A DNA stretch of 64,000 nt from an uncultured Lachnospiraceae bacterium (GTDB lineage Bacteria; Bacillota; Clostridia; Lachnospirales; Lachnospiraceae), in contig CAKQYU010000002.1 in NCBI GenBank assembly GCA_934293575.1, positions 310,001 through 374,000 of the forward strand, written 5' to 3'. The notes beneath the pieces were generated by a model, which was not told where the DNA came from, made no database searches, and saw only the letters and a list, made by a program, of their open reading frames with translations. Made by a program: the position numbers and the translations under genes. Shown piece after piece: positions 51,986 through 60,405 of this stretch. Position 1 is the stretch's first letter; every line of letters begins with the position of its first letter.

Positions 51986-54900
51986 ATGATCTGGAAAATA
52001 CTTGGGATTGAGGCTACAAAGGATGAAGAATTAATCAGGGCGGCATATCGCGAAAAATTACATTATGTAAACCCGGAAGATGATGAAGAAGGGTTTAAGG
52101 AACTTCGAAAGGCATATGAGGATGCGTTGGAATATGCAAGGCAGCCGGAGAATGCATCGGAAGATGAGCCGGTATCCAATGAAAAGAAGGATGAGGTTGA
52201 CTTATGGATTGATAAAATCGACCGTATTTATCAGGATGCAAAGACAAGAATTGACGAGTCTGCATGGAAGAATTTATTAAATGACCCGATTTGTGATGAT
52301 TTGGATACGGAGTTGGAAGCTGCCGAGAAGCTGCTGGTATATTTTATGTCACATAGTTTTATGCCGCAAAACATCTGGAAGCTGGTTGATGAGCGTTTTC
52401 ATTATCTGGATAGCTATGAACAGCTTAAGGAAAAGTTTCCGGAAAATTATCTGGAATATATCGAATGGCAGATTGAAAATCCGGGATTTTTGGATTTCGC
52501 TTTATTTGACGGAAAGACGGATGATAAGGTAGATGAATATATTAACAAATATTATCAGACAAGGGCTTGTATGGAGCAAGATGATTTAGACGGTGCCGGA
52601 AAGCTGTTAAAAGAATTACAAAGATATGATGTTTATCATCCGTTTATAAAGGCAGAGGAGGCAATCTACCTGCTTGCAAAGGCAAAGCAGGATGAGGATT
52701 TCGAGGCAGAAAAACAGGCACTTTCCATCATGGAAGAGTTGGATTTTGAATATTGTGAAAGTCCGTATATTGAACGCGTATATGCAGATTGTCTGGTTGC
52801 AAACAAACAGGTGCAAAAGGCAATGGATATATATGAAACCTTGCTTGAAAAAGATGAGAATAATTTATATGCACGAATCGGAAAAGCCGATTGTATATAC
52901 CGGCTCGGTAATCCGGAGGATGCCAAAGAATATATTGAGGACATACTGGAAGATGAAGTGCAAAACACAGATTGTCTGGACTTATTGGATGAAATAAATG
53001 AATCTTTGGTTGATACATATCGGGAAAAATTAAAACAGGAAAAGATACCGGAAATTGTTTACAAGCTTGGCTGGTGTTATTATCAGCAGAAAAAATTTGA
53101 AGAGGGAATCAAACTTTTAGATGAGTTGGAAGCCAATGAAGATTATGATTATGTCAACCTCCGATGCCGTTTATACCTTGCAAATGAAAATTATGACCGG
53201 GCATATCCGTTGGCAAAAAAATGGCTGGATATGATTTTAAAAACAGAGGATGACGGAAGCAGGGAAGCAAAGAAGAGACTGAACCGACGGTCACTGGCAC
53301 ATTTTGCTCTCGGTACCTGTGTTTGGGAGTATGATTACAAAAATGCGGAAGATGAGGATGCAAAAGAACAGGCTTTTGAAAATGGAGTTTCTTATTTGTC
53401 GAAAGCAATTGACGAAGAAAATAATCTGTTGGTTCGTCTTTCTTATAAGGAACAGCTTGCAAGATTTTATCTTGAAGCGGGAAAATACGAAGCCTGTATA
53501 GATGAATGCAGTGATATTTTGAAGGAAAATTCCGGATTCTTTCCAGCCTATGTGCATAGACAAAAGGCATACTACGAGATTAAGGATGCAAAGGGAGTTA
53601 TTGATGATTTCTTCTCCTGCAAAGAAATCTATGCCGCATATGCACCGCCGTATTTGCTGGCTGCGGAAGTTTTTTATGCATTTGAACAGTATGATGATGT
53701 GGAACATGTGATTGCCGATGCGAAAGAAGCGGGGATTGAAAGTGATACATTAAAATTATACGAAATCCGTCTGTTGCATTATAAGGAGTTTTCAAAAGAA
53801 AATACCACAAAAGCATTGGAACGGATGAAACAGCTGCGGCAGAGTGTATTTGCAAAGCAGGATGCAGAATCCGAAGAAGAAAAAACGGATATCGAAGATC
53901 TGGCGGAAATGGAACGGGAATTTGCAATCCTTTATTGGGATTTGGATGAGATAAAGATGACGGTGGGCGTTATCAATGCATTTTTGGAAAAAGAACCGGA
54001 TAATATGATTATGCTGCAATTAAAGATTGATGTGCTGAATCGGGAAAATTCGGAAAAAGAGGCATTGGATATCTGTAAAAAACTGGTCGACCTTGACAAA
54101 ACGAATTTAAGCAATCAGGTAAAACTGGGTAATTGCTATGAACGAAATAAGCTATATAGTATGGCAATTGAGGTTTATCAGAATGTATTGAAGAAGGATG
54201 AACGTTATCCGCAGGCAATCCGCCGTCTGATGTATATTTATAGTTTTTTAAGCAACCGGGAAAGAGACCTTGATAAATGTAGGATTGGAATTGAATATGC
54301 AAGCCGTCTGATTGAGGTAACCGGAAGTGCGGAAGGCTATGTGGAACGGGGCAATCTTTTGATTGATTTATATGAATTGGAAGAAGCGGTTTCGGATTGT
54401 AAAAAAGCAATCGAAATTGATCCGGAAGCATTTTATGCATACAATAATATGGGTTGTGCATTGTTAAAGCTTCGACGGATTGATGAGGCAATCAAACCGT
54501 TAGAGCAGATTATAAAGATGTCACCGGAATACGATCATTTACCGTATATTAACCTGGCGGAGTGTTATGCATTACAAAAACGATATAAAGAGGCCATTGC
54601 ATTGTATGAGAAAGTGATGGAAATCTGGCCGAAACGTGTTGGATATCTGGAAGAGGAAGCAATTTTGTATGCCCAAATGGGAGACTATGACCGGGCAATT
54701 GCCATATATCAGAATATTCCGAATGTTTACAAAGACCTGTATGAACAAAAGAAGAATGATGATGAATATCTTGCAAATGTAATGGAATCCTATTGTGATA
54801 TCATGAAATTGTATGCACAGATGGGAGAATACAAAAAAGGAAGTGCGCTGGTTAAGAAAACCATGAAATTACTGGGAAAATATCAGGGAAAACATTTTCC

Positions 54901-55432
54901 GTCCAAGATAGATAACATAATTGAATTTTTCAGAGACCGGGGCGATTTCAAAAATGCGGAAAAATATGCGGTGAAACTTTTGGATATTGCCAAAAAGCGT
55001 GACTACAGTACCAAGAATTTGATATTTGCGTATGCGACAACCTTGTTTTTAGCCGGAAACAAAGAAAAGGCAGCGGCTTATGCCAAAACATATCTGGAAA
55101 ATCTATATAAAAACGAGGGATCGGAAGAAACATTATTTGCAGATAAACGATATATTCCGATGCATGCCTATAATTTTGCAATTATGCATATCTGTATGGG
55201 GGAAAATGAAAAAGCCTGTGAATATTTAAGCCGGATTCCGGATTGCAAATATTGTGTAATGTGCGTAAGCTGCGGCTGCTTTGAGTATTACTTTGGTATG
55301 GGATTACTGGCACAGTTAAACGGAAGGCTTGAGGAAGCAAAACAATTTTACGAAAAAGCAATTCAGATTAAAGGACGGTATGCAATTGCAGAATTCTATC
55401 TGGCCCAGGTAAATCAAATGATTACAAAATAA
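51986..55432 (+). CDS. Giant TPR protein with degenerate J-like domain
   Basis: The 1148-residue protein starts with a J-like domain (about 1-52): IWKILGIEATKDEELIRAAYREKL, then VNPEDDEEGFKELRKAYEDAL. In place of the HPD that triggers Hsp70 ATPase, the loop reads Asn-Pro-Glu (N29-P30-E31). The rest is almost wholly helical TPR repeats (for example EAFYAYNNMGCALLKLRRIDEAIKPL split over about 780-815). Near the C-terminus lies a cysteine cluster, C1087, C1090, C1093, C1096 and C1098. No signal or membrane segment is present, so it is cytosolic. The next gene is an HscC-like Hsp70, strongly suggesting a cognate co-chaperone and client scaffold. GGGGGT precedes ATG 51986. Confidence 0.7.
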   Translation: MIWKILGIEATKDEELIRAAYREKLHYVNPEDDEEGFKELRKAYEDALEYARQPENASEDEPVSNEKKDEVDLWIDKIDRIYQDAKTRIDESAWKNLLNDPICDDLDTELEAAEKLLVYFMSHSFMPQNIWKLVDERFHYLDSYEQLKEKFPENYLEYIEWQIENPGFLDFALFDGKTDDKVDEYINKYYQTRACMEQDDLDGAGKLLKELQRYDVYHPFIKAEEAIYLLAKAKQDEDFEAEKQALSIMEELDFEYCESPYIERVYADCLVANKQVQKAMDIYETLLEKDENNLYARIGKADCIYRLGNPEDAKEYIEDILEDEVQNTDCLDLLDEINESLVDTYREKLKQEKIPEIVYKLGWCYYQQKKFEEGIKLLDELEANEDYDYVNLRCRLYLANENYDRAYPLAKKWLDMILKTEDDGSREAKKRLNRRSLAHFALGTCVWEYDYKNAEDEDAKEQAFENGVSYLSKAIDEENNLLVRLSYKEQLARFYLEAGKYEACIDECSDILKENSGFFPAYVHRQKAYYEIKDAKGVIDDFFSCKEIYAAYAPPYLLAAEVFYAFEQYDDVEHVIADAKEAGIESDTLKLYEIRLLHYKEFSKENTTKALERMKQLRQSVFAKQDAESEEEKTDIEDLAEMEREFAILYWDLDEIKMTVGVINAFLEKEPDNMIMLQLKIDVLNRENSEKEALDICKKLVDLDKTNLSNQVKLGNCYERNKLYSMAIEVYQNVLKKDERYPQAIRRLMYIYSFLSNRERDLDKCRIGIEYASRLIEVTGSAEGYVERGNLLIDLYELEEAVSDCKKAIEIDPEAFYAYNNMGCALLKLRRIDEAIKPLEQIIKMSPEYDHLPYINLAECYALQKRYKEAIALYEKVMEIWPKRVGYLEEEAILYAQMGDYDRAIAIYQNIPNVYKDLYEQKKNDDEYLANVMESYCDIMKLYAQMGEYKKGSALVKKTMKLLGKYQGKHFPSKIDNIIEFFRDRGDFKNAEKYAVKLLDIAKKRDYSTKNLIFAYATTLFLAGNKEKAAAYAKTYLENLYKNEGSEETLFADKRYIPMHAYNFAIMHICMGENEKACEYLSRIPDCKYCVMCVSCGCFEYYFGMGLLAQLNGRLEEAKQFYEKAIQIKGRYAIAEFYLAQVNQMITK

Positions 55433-55450
55433 ATAGAACGAACGGATAAG

Positions 55451-55482
55451 ACCGCAGAAATTTTGATATTTCTGTGGTTTTA
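55451..55482 (+). terminator. Terminator overlapping the Hsp70 promoter
   Basis: ACCGCAGAAAT (55451-55461) pairs with ATTTCTGTGGT (55468-55478) with one G-U pair, then TTT. The stem contains the -35 of the next promoter. Confidence 0.6.
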
Positions 55483-55491
55483 TGTTATAGT
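55463..55491 (+). promoter_or_regulatory. Promoter of the HscC-like Hsp70 gene
   Basis: TTGATA (55463-55468), 17 bases, TATAGT (55486-55491). The Hsp70 therefore has its own start in addition to any read-through from the TPR gene. Confidence 0.6.
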
Positions 55492-55531
55492 GACTTTTAT
55501 GAAATAAGATGAGTGAGAATAGAGGAAAATT

Positions 55532-57223
55532 ATGATTATTGGAATTGATTTAGGTACAACGAATAGTCTGGTAGCATACTATACGGAAGAGGGACCGAAG
55601 ATAATCCCAAATCGATTAGGGAAGAATCTGACGCCTTCTGTGGTCAGTGTAGATGAAGATGGACAGGTTTATATTGGTGAGACGGCAAAAGAACGAATGT
55701 TATTATATCCGGACAGCTCGGCTTCCGTATTTAAAAGAAGCATGGGAAGTGAGAAAGTTTATGAACTTTCCGGAAAAAAGTTTTTACCGGAAGAACTTTC
55801 CGCATTGGTGTTAAAGGCTTTAAAGGAGGATGCGGAGTGCTTTTTAAAGGAAGAGGTAACGGAAGCTGTAATCAGTGTACCGGCATACTTTAATGATGAA
55901 AGAAGAAAAGCCACCAAAAGAGCGGGAGAGCTTGCAGGACTTAAGGTGGAGAGGATTATCAGTGAACCGACTGCGGCGGCAATTGCTTACGGATTGTATC
56001 AGAATCGTGAAAACGGTAAATTTCTGGTGTTTGATTTAGGTGGCGGAACATTTGATGTATCCATTCTTGAGTTGTTTGATTCCATTATTGAGGTGCGTGC
56101 GGTTGCAGGTGATAACTTCTTAGGCGGAGAAGATTTTACAAAGGTAATCGAACAGCTTTTTTATGATAAACATCCGGAAATTGATAAGGACAAGCTGACG
56201 GATAAAGAAATCCGTCACATAGCCAAACAGGCAGAAAACTGCAAAATCGGTTTTTCCAAAGAACGGACTTCGAAAATGGTCTGCAAGTTAGGAGAACAGA
56301 CTTATGAATTGGAATTGTCGTTGGATGAATATGAGGCAAAGTGTGATGAACTGTTAGATAAAATCAGACAGCCAATCAAGCGCAGTCTTGCGGATGCCAA
56401 TGTGCGCTTAAAAGATATTGACCGTGTGGTTTTGGTTGGTGGCGCAACCAAGCTTTCCTTTATCCGCAAATTTGTCGGAAAACTGTTCCATAATCTGCCG
56501 GATACGTCCATTAATCCGGATGAGGCGGTGGCATTGGGCGCCGCGGTTCAGGGTGCAATGAAAGAACGGAAGGACAGTATTAAGGAAGTAATATTAACCG
56601 ATGTATGTCCGTTTACACTGGGAACGGAAGTTGTATTGGAAAAAGAAAACGGAAGGTATGAGGATGGTCATTTCTGTCCGATTATAGAAAGAAATACAAC
56701 CATTCCCGCAAGCCGTACGGAACGGTTATATACAGTCAATGATAATCAGACACAGATTCGTTGTAAAGTATTGCAGGGAGAAAGCCGTTTTGCATCGAAT
56801 AATGTATTGCTGGGAGAAATCCGGATACGTGTACCGAAAGCGGAAGCGGGAAAAGAATCAGTGGATGTTACATACACCTATGATGTCAATTCGATTTTAG
56901 AGGTTGAGATTAAGGTCGTTTCAACCGGAGAAGTAACCAAGCAGATTATCAAGACAAATGCAACGGATATGACGGATGAAGAGATTAAAGAACGAATGGA
57001 AGCTTTGTCTTACTTAAAGATTCATCCGAGAGATAAGGAAGAAAACAAACTACTTCTGTTAAAGGGAGAACGCCTGTATGAGGAAAGTATCGGAAAAGAA
57101 AGAATGCAGGTGGAATATGCACTCAGAGAGTTTGAAAAAGCATTAGATACACGGGATGACAGTGCAATTGAGGGTGCAAGAAGAGATTTTAAAGAATTTA
57201 TAGAAGAGTTTACAGAGGATTAA
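55532..57223 (+). CDS. hscC: Short HscC-like Hsp70 chaperone
   Basis: The 563-residue protein has the full Hsp70 ATPase domain (about 1-355): GIDLGTTNSLVAYY, FDLGGGTFDV (167-176), ISEPTAAAIAYG and VVLVGGATKLSFIRKF. The linker region reads VILTDVCPFTLGTE, as in HscC, rather than the LLLDVTPLSLG of DnaK. The beta substrate-binding domain follows to about 480 and the helical lid is cut short, so it is about 50 residues shorter than DnaK and matches the HscC length. HscC-type proteins work with dedicated J proteins, here probably the J-like TPR protein 99 bases upstream. The client is unknown. Confidence 0.88.
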   Translation: MIIGIDLGTTNSLVAYYTEEGPKIIPNRLGKNLTPSVVSVDEDGQVYIGETAKERMLLYPDSSASVFKRSMGSEKVYELSGKKFLPEELSALVLKALKEDAECFLKEEVTEAVISVPAYFNDERRKATKRAGELAGLKVERIISEPTAAAIAYGLYQNRENGKFLVFDLGGGTFDVSILELFDSIIEVRAVAGDNFLGGEDFTKVIEQLFYDKHPEIDKDKLTDKEIRHIAKQAENCKIGFSKERTSKMVCKLGEQTYELELSLDEYEAKCDELLDKIRQPIKRSLADANVRLKDIDRVVLVGGATKLSFIRKFVGKLFHNLPDTSINPDEAVALGAAVQGAMKERKDSIKEVILTDVCPFTLGTEVVLEKENGRYEDGHFCPIIERNTTIPASRTERLYTVNDNQTQIRCKVLQGESRFASNNVLLGEIRIRVPKAEAGKESVDVTYTYDVNSILEVEIKVVSTGEVTKQIIKTNATDMTDEEIKERMEALSYLKIHPRDKEENKLLLLKGERLYEESIGKERMQVEYALREFEKALDTRDDSAIEGARRDFKEFIEEFTED

Positions 57224-57232
57224 GGGAAATCC

Positions 57233-57261
57233 TTTACAAAAAATGGTTATTTATATATAAT
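57233..57261 (+). promoter_or_regulatory. Promoter of purMND
   Basis: TTTACA (57233-57238), 17 bases, perfect TATAAT (57256-57261), only 9 bases after the Hsp70 stop. The leader of about 55 bases shows no guanine-type riboswitch. Confidence 0.75.
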
Positions 57262-57324
57262 ACAATGGTTAAGAATCCGGTAACGGAATCAATAAGATAA
57301 CACAAATTTCAGGAGGAAAAAGAT

Positions 57325-58350
57325 ATGGATTACAAAAAGGCCGGTGTAGATATTGAGGCAGGATATAAGTCAGTTGAGCTGATGAAAAAATACGTGAAAG
57401 AAACAATGCGACCAGAAGTACTAGGAGGTCTTGGTGGTTTTTCGGGTGCTTTTTCCTTGGATAAGATAAAACAGATGGAGGAGCCGGTATTACTTTCCGG
57501 TACAGATGGTTGCGGAACTAAGGTAAAACTTGCATTTATTATGGATAAGCATGATACCATCGGTATTGATGCGGTAGCTATGTGTGTAAATGATATTGCA
57601 TGTGCCGGAGGAGAACCGCTATTCTTCTTGGATTATATTGCATGTGGTAAGAATTATCCGGAAAAGATTGCAACTATCGTAAAGGGTGTTGCAGAGGGTT
57701 GTAAACAATCGGACGCTGCATTGATTGGTGGAGAGACAGCGGAGCATCCGGGATTGATGCCGGAGAATGACTACGATCTTGCCGGTTTTGCGGTTGGTGT
57801 CTGTGATAAGAAGGATCTGATTACCGGAGAAACAATAAAGCCGGGTGATGTATTGGTTGGTATTGCTTCCAGCGGTGTACACAGTAATGGATTTTCATTG
57901 GTTCGTAAGGTGTTTGAAATGACAGAGGAATCTTTGAATACATATTATGATGAATTAGGTAAGACATTGGGAGAGGCATTGATTGAGCCGACCAGAATTT
58001 ATGTAAAGGCATTACGCAGTGTGAAAGAGGCAGGTATAACAATTAAGGGCTGTTCACATATTACCGGTGGTGGATTTTATGAAAATATTCCAAGAATGTT
58101 ACCGGATGGTGTAAAGGCAGTAGTGAAAAAAGATTCTTATGAAGTTCCAGCTATATTCAAATTGTTACAGAAGACAGGAAATATTGAAGAACAGATGATG
58201 TATAATACATTTAACATGGGTCTTGGTATGGTATTGGCAGTTCAGGCGGATGATGTGGATGCTACAATTGCAGCATTGGAAAAAGCCGGTGACAAGGCAT
58301 ATGTAGTAGGTCATGTTGAAGCAGGAGACAAATGTGCAGAATTAATTTAG
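57325..58350 (+). CDS. purM: Phosphoribosylformylglycinamidine cyclo-ligase
   Basis: The 341-residue AIR synthetase closes the imidazole ring of FGAM with ATP. DYKKAGVDIEAGY at the start, LSGTDGCGTKVKLAF, GGETAEHPGLMP and SSGVHSNGFSLVRK are family blocks, and HITGGGFYENIPRML lies near the C-terminus. AGGAGG precedes the ATG. It is the first gene of purM-purN-purD. Confidence 0.95.
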   Translation: MDYKKAGVDIEAGYKSVELMKKYVKETMRPEVLGGLGGFSGAFSLDKIKQMEEPVLLSGTDGCGTKVKLAFIMDKHDTIGIDAVAMCVNDIACAGGEPLFFLDYIACGKNYPEKIATIVKGVAEGCKQSDAALIGGETAEHPGLMPENDYDLAGFAVGVCDKKDLITGETIKPGDVLVGIASSGVHSNGFSLVRKVFEMTEESLNTYYDELGKTLGEALIEPTRIYVKALRSVKEAGITIKGCSHITGGGFYENIPRMLPDGVKAVVKKDSYEVPAIFKLLQKTGNIEEQMMYNTFNMGLGMVLAVQADDVDATIAALEKAGDKAYVVGHVEAGDKCAELI

Positions 58351-58363
58351 AGAGGTATGGAAT

Positions 58364-58996
58364 ATGCTTAGGGTTGCAGTTATGGTATCCGGAGGGGGAA
58401 CAAATCTTCAGGCAATTATTGATGCAGTAGAATCCGGACGGATAACCAATACAGAACTGGTTGCGGTTATTAGCAATAATGAAGGTGTATACGCTTTGGA
58501 AAGAGCCAGGAAGGCGGGTATCAGAGATATCGTTGTATCACCGAAAAACTATGATTCAAGAGAAGAATTTAATAAAGCTTTGATTGATACAGTGGATTCG
58601 TTGAAGGTGGATTTGATTGTATTGGCAGGATTTCTTGTGGTAATTCCACCGGAAATGATTGATAAATACGAGAATCGTATCATTAATATCCATCCATCCT
58701 TAATTCCGGCTTTTTGCGGAACCGGATATTATGGGTTAAAGGTGCATGAAGCGGCATTAAAACGCGGTGTACGTATCGTTGGAGCAACGGTTCATTTTGT
58801 AGATAAGGGAACGGATACCGGACCGATTTTGTTACAGAAGGCTGTTGCTGTTCAAGATGGAGACACTCCTAAAATTTTGCAGCAAAGAGTGATGGAACAG
58901 GCGGAGTGGATTTTACTGCCGCACGCAATTGATTTGATTGCAAACGGAAAAGTAACTGTTGTGGATGGCAGAGTGGTTCGTAAAGATAAAAATTAA
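58364..58996 (+). CDS. purN: Phosphoribosylglycinamide formyltransferase
   Basis: The 210-residue enzyme transfers formyl from 10-formyl-THF to GAR. AVMVSGGGTNLQAIIDAV opens the phosphoribosyl site. The catalytic set is present: Asn and His in RIINIHPSLIPAF and Asp in KGTDTGPILLQ. The loop GTGYYGLKVHEAAL is longer than the E. coli GLHTHRQAL, as in many clostridial forms. It begins 13 bases after purM behind AGAGGT. Confidence 0.95.
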   Translation: MLRVAVMVSGGGTNLQAIIDAVESGRITNTELVAVISNNEGVYALERARKAGIRDIVVSPKNYDSREEFNKALIDTVDSLKVDLIVLAGFLVVIPPEMIDKYENRIINIHPSLIPAFCGTGYYGLKVHEAALKRGVRIVGATVHFVDKGTDTGPILLQKAVAVQDGDTPKILQQRVMEQAEWILLPHAIDLIANGKVTVVDGRVVRKDKN

Positions 58997-59043
58997 CTAT
59001 AGTTAATAGAATTTAATATACAGATTTATGCAGGAGGAATGAC

Positions 59044-60318
59044 ATGAAAGTATTAATTATCGGTAGTGGCGGAAGAGAACATGCAATTACAACCTGTGTG
59101 GCAAAGAGTAAGCGTGTATCTAAGATTTATGCAGCGCCTGGCAATGCGGGAATTGCCGAACTTGCGGAATGTGTTGATATTCCAGTAATGGACTTTGATA
59201 AGCAGGTAGCATTTGCAAAGGAAAAGGGCATTGATTTTGTAATTGTCGGACCGGATGACCCATTGGTGGCTGGTTGCGTGGATGCATTTGAAAAAGAAGG
59301 AATCAAGGTGTTTGGACCTCGTAAGAATGCGGCAATCATTGAAGGTTCGAAAGCGTTTTCCAAGGATTTGATGAAAAAATACAATATTCCGACTGCAGCA
59401 TATGAAACATTTGATGATGCACAAAAGGCATTGGATTATCTGGAAACAGCAAAATTCCCAATTGTATTAAAAGCAGACGGATTAGCTTTGGGTAAGGGAG
59501 TTTTGATTTGCAACACATTAGAGGAGGCAAAGGCCGGTGTTAAGGAAATTATGCTTGATAAGCATTTTGGAAATGCCGGTAACTGTATGGTCATTGAAGA
59601 GTTTATGACAGGAAGAGAAGTTTCTGTTTTGGCATTTTGTGACGGTACTACAATTAAAACAATGACTTCTGCACAGGATCATAAGCGTGCAAAAGATGGG
59701 GATCAGGGATTGAATACCGGAGGAATGGGAACATTTTCTCCAAGTCCGTTCTATACAAAAGAAATCGATGAATTCTGTCAGGAAGAAATTTACAAAAAAA
59801 CAATGGCTGCCATGAAGGCAGAGGGAAGGGACTTTGTCGGAGTTTTATTCTCGGGATTGATGATTACTCCGGAAGGAACAAAAGTATTAGAGTACAATGC
59901 CCGTTTTGGTGATCCGGAGGCACAGGTGGTTCTTCCTAGAATGAAAAATGATATTATCGATGTGATGGAAGCCTGTGTAGATGGCAAATTGGATACCATT
60001 GATTTGCAGTTCGAGGAAAATGCAGCAGTATGTGTTGTTTTGGCTTCGGACGGATATCCGGTTTCTTATGAAAAGGGATATGAAATCAAAGGTCTTGATA
60101 CCTTTAAGGATAAGGATGGATATTATGTATTCCATGCAGGTACAAAGCTTGAGGGAGATAAGGTTGTAACCAATGGCGGACGTGTATTGGGTGTAACCGC
60201 AAAGGGAAAAGATTTGCCACAGGCAAGAGCGAATGCATATGAAGCTACTAAGTGGATTGATTTTGATAACAAATATATGCGTCATGATATCGGAAAAGCA
60301 ATTGACGAAGTAGAATAA
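59044..60318 (+). CDS. purD: Phosphoribosylamine-glycine ligase
   Basis: The 424-residue ATP-grasp enzyme joins phosphoribosylamine and glycine. MKVLIIGSGGREHAI is the N-terminal signature, IVLKADGLALGKGV and EEFMTGREVSVLAF lie in the ATP-grasp core, and LEYNARFGDPEAQ holds the metal ligands. GCAGGAGG precedes the ATG. It ends the purMND transcript; a terminator follows. Confidence 0.95.
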   Translation: MKVLIIGSGGREHAITTCVAKSKRVSKIYAAPGNAGIAELAECVDIPVMDFDKQVAFAKEKGIDFVIVGPDDPLVAGCVDAFEKEGIKVFGPRKNAAIIEGSKAFSKDLMKKYNIPTAAYETFDDAQKALDYLETAKFPIVLKADGLALGKGVLICNTLEEAKAGVKEIMLDKHFGNAGNCMVIEEFMTGREVSVLAFCDGTTIKTMTSAQDHKRAKDGDQGLNTGGMGTFSPSPFYTKEIDEFCQEEIYKKTMAAMKAEGRDFVGVLFSGLMITPEGTKVLEYNARFGDPEAQVVLPRMKNDIIDVMEACVDGKLDTIDLQFEENAAVCVVLASDGYPVSYEKGYEIKGLDTFKDKDGYYVFHAGTKLEGDKVVTNGGRVLGVTAKGKDLPQARANAYEATKWIDFDNKYMRHDIGKAIDEVE

Positions 60319-60347
60319 TAAATAATACGATGATGATACTAAGGAGG

Positions 60348-60375
60348 GGACTGTGATTTGATTACAGTCCTTTTC
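60348..60375 (+). terminator. Terminator after purD
   Basis: GGACTGT (60348-60354) pairs with ACAGTCC (60364-60370), then TTTTC. Confidence 0.7.
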
Positions 60376-60405
60376 TGTAAAAAATGAATCAGATTGGAGA
60401 ATGCA

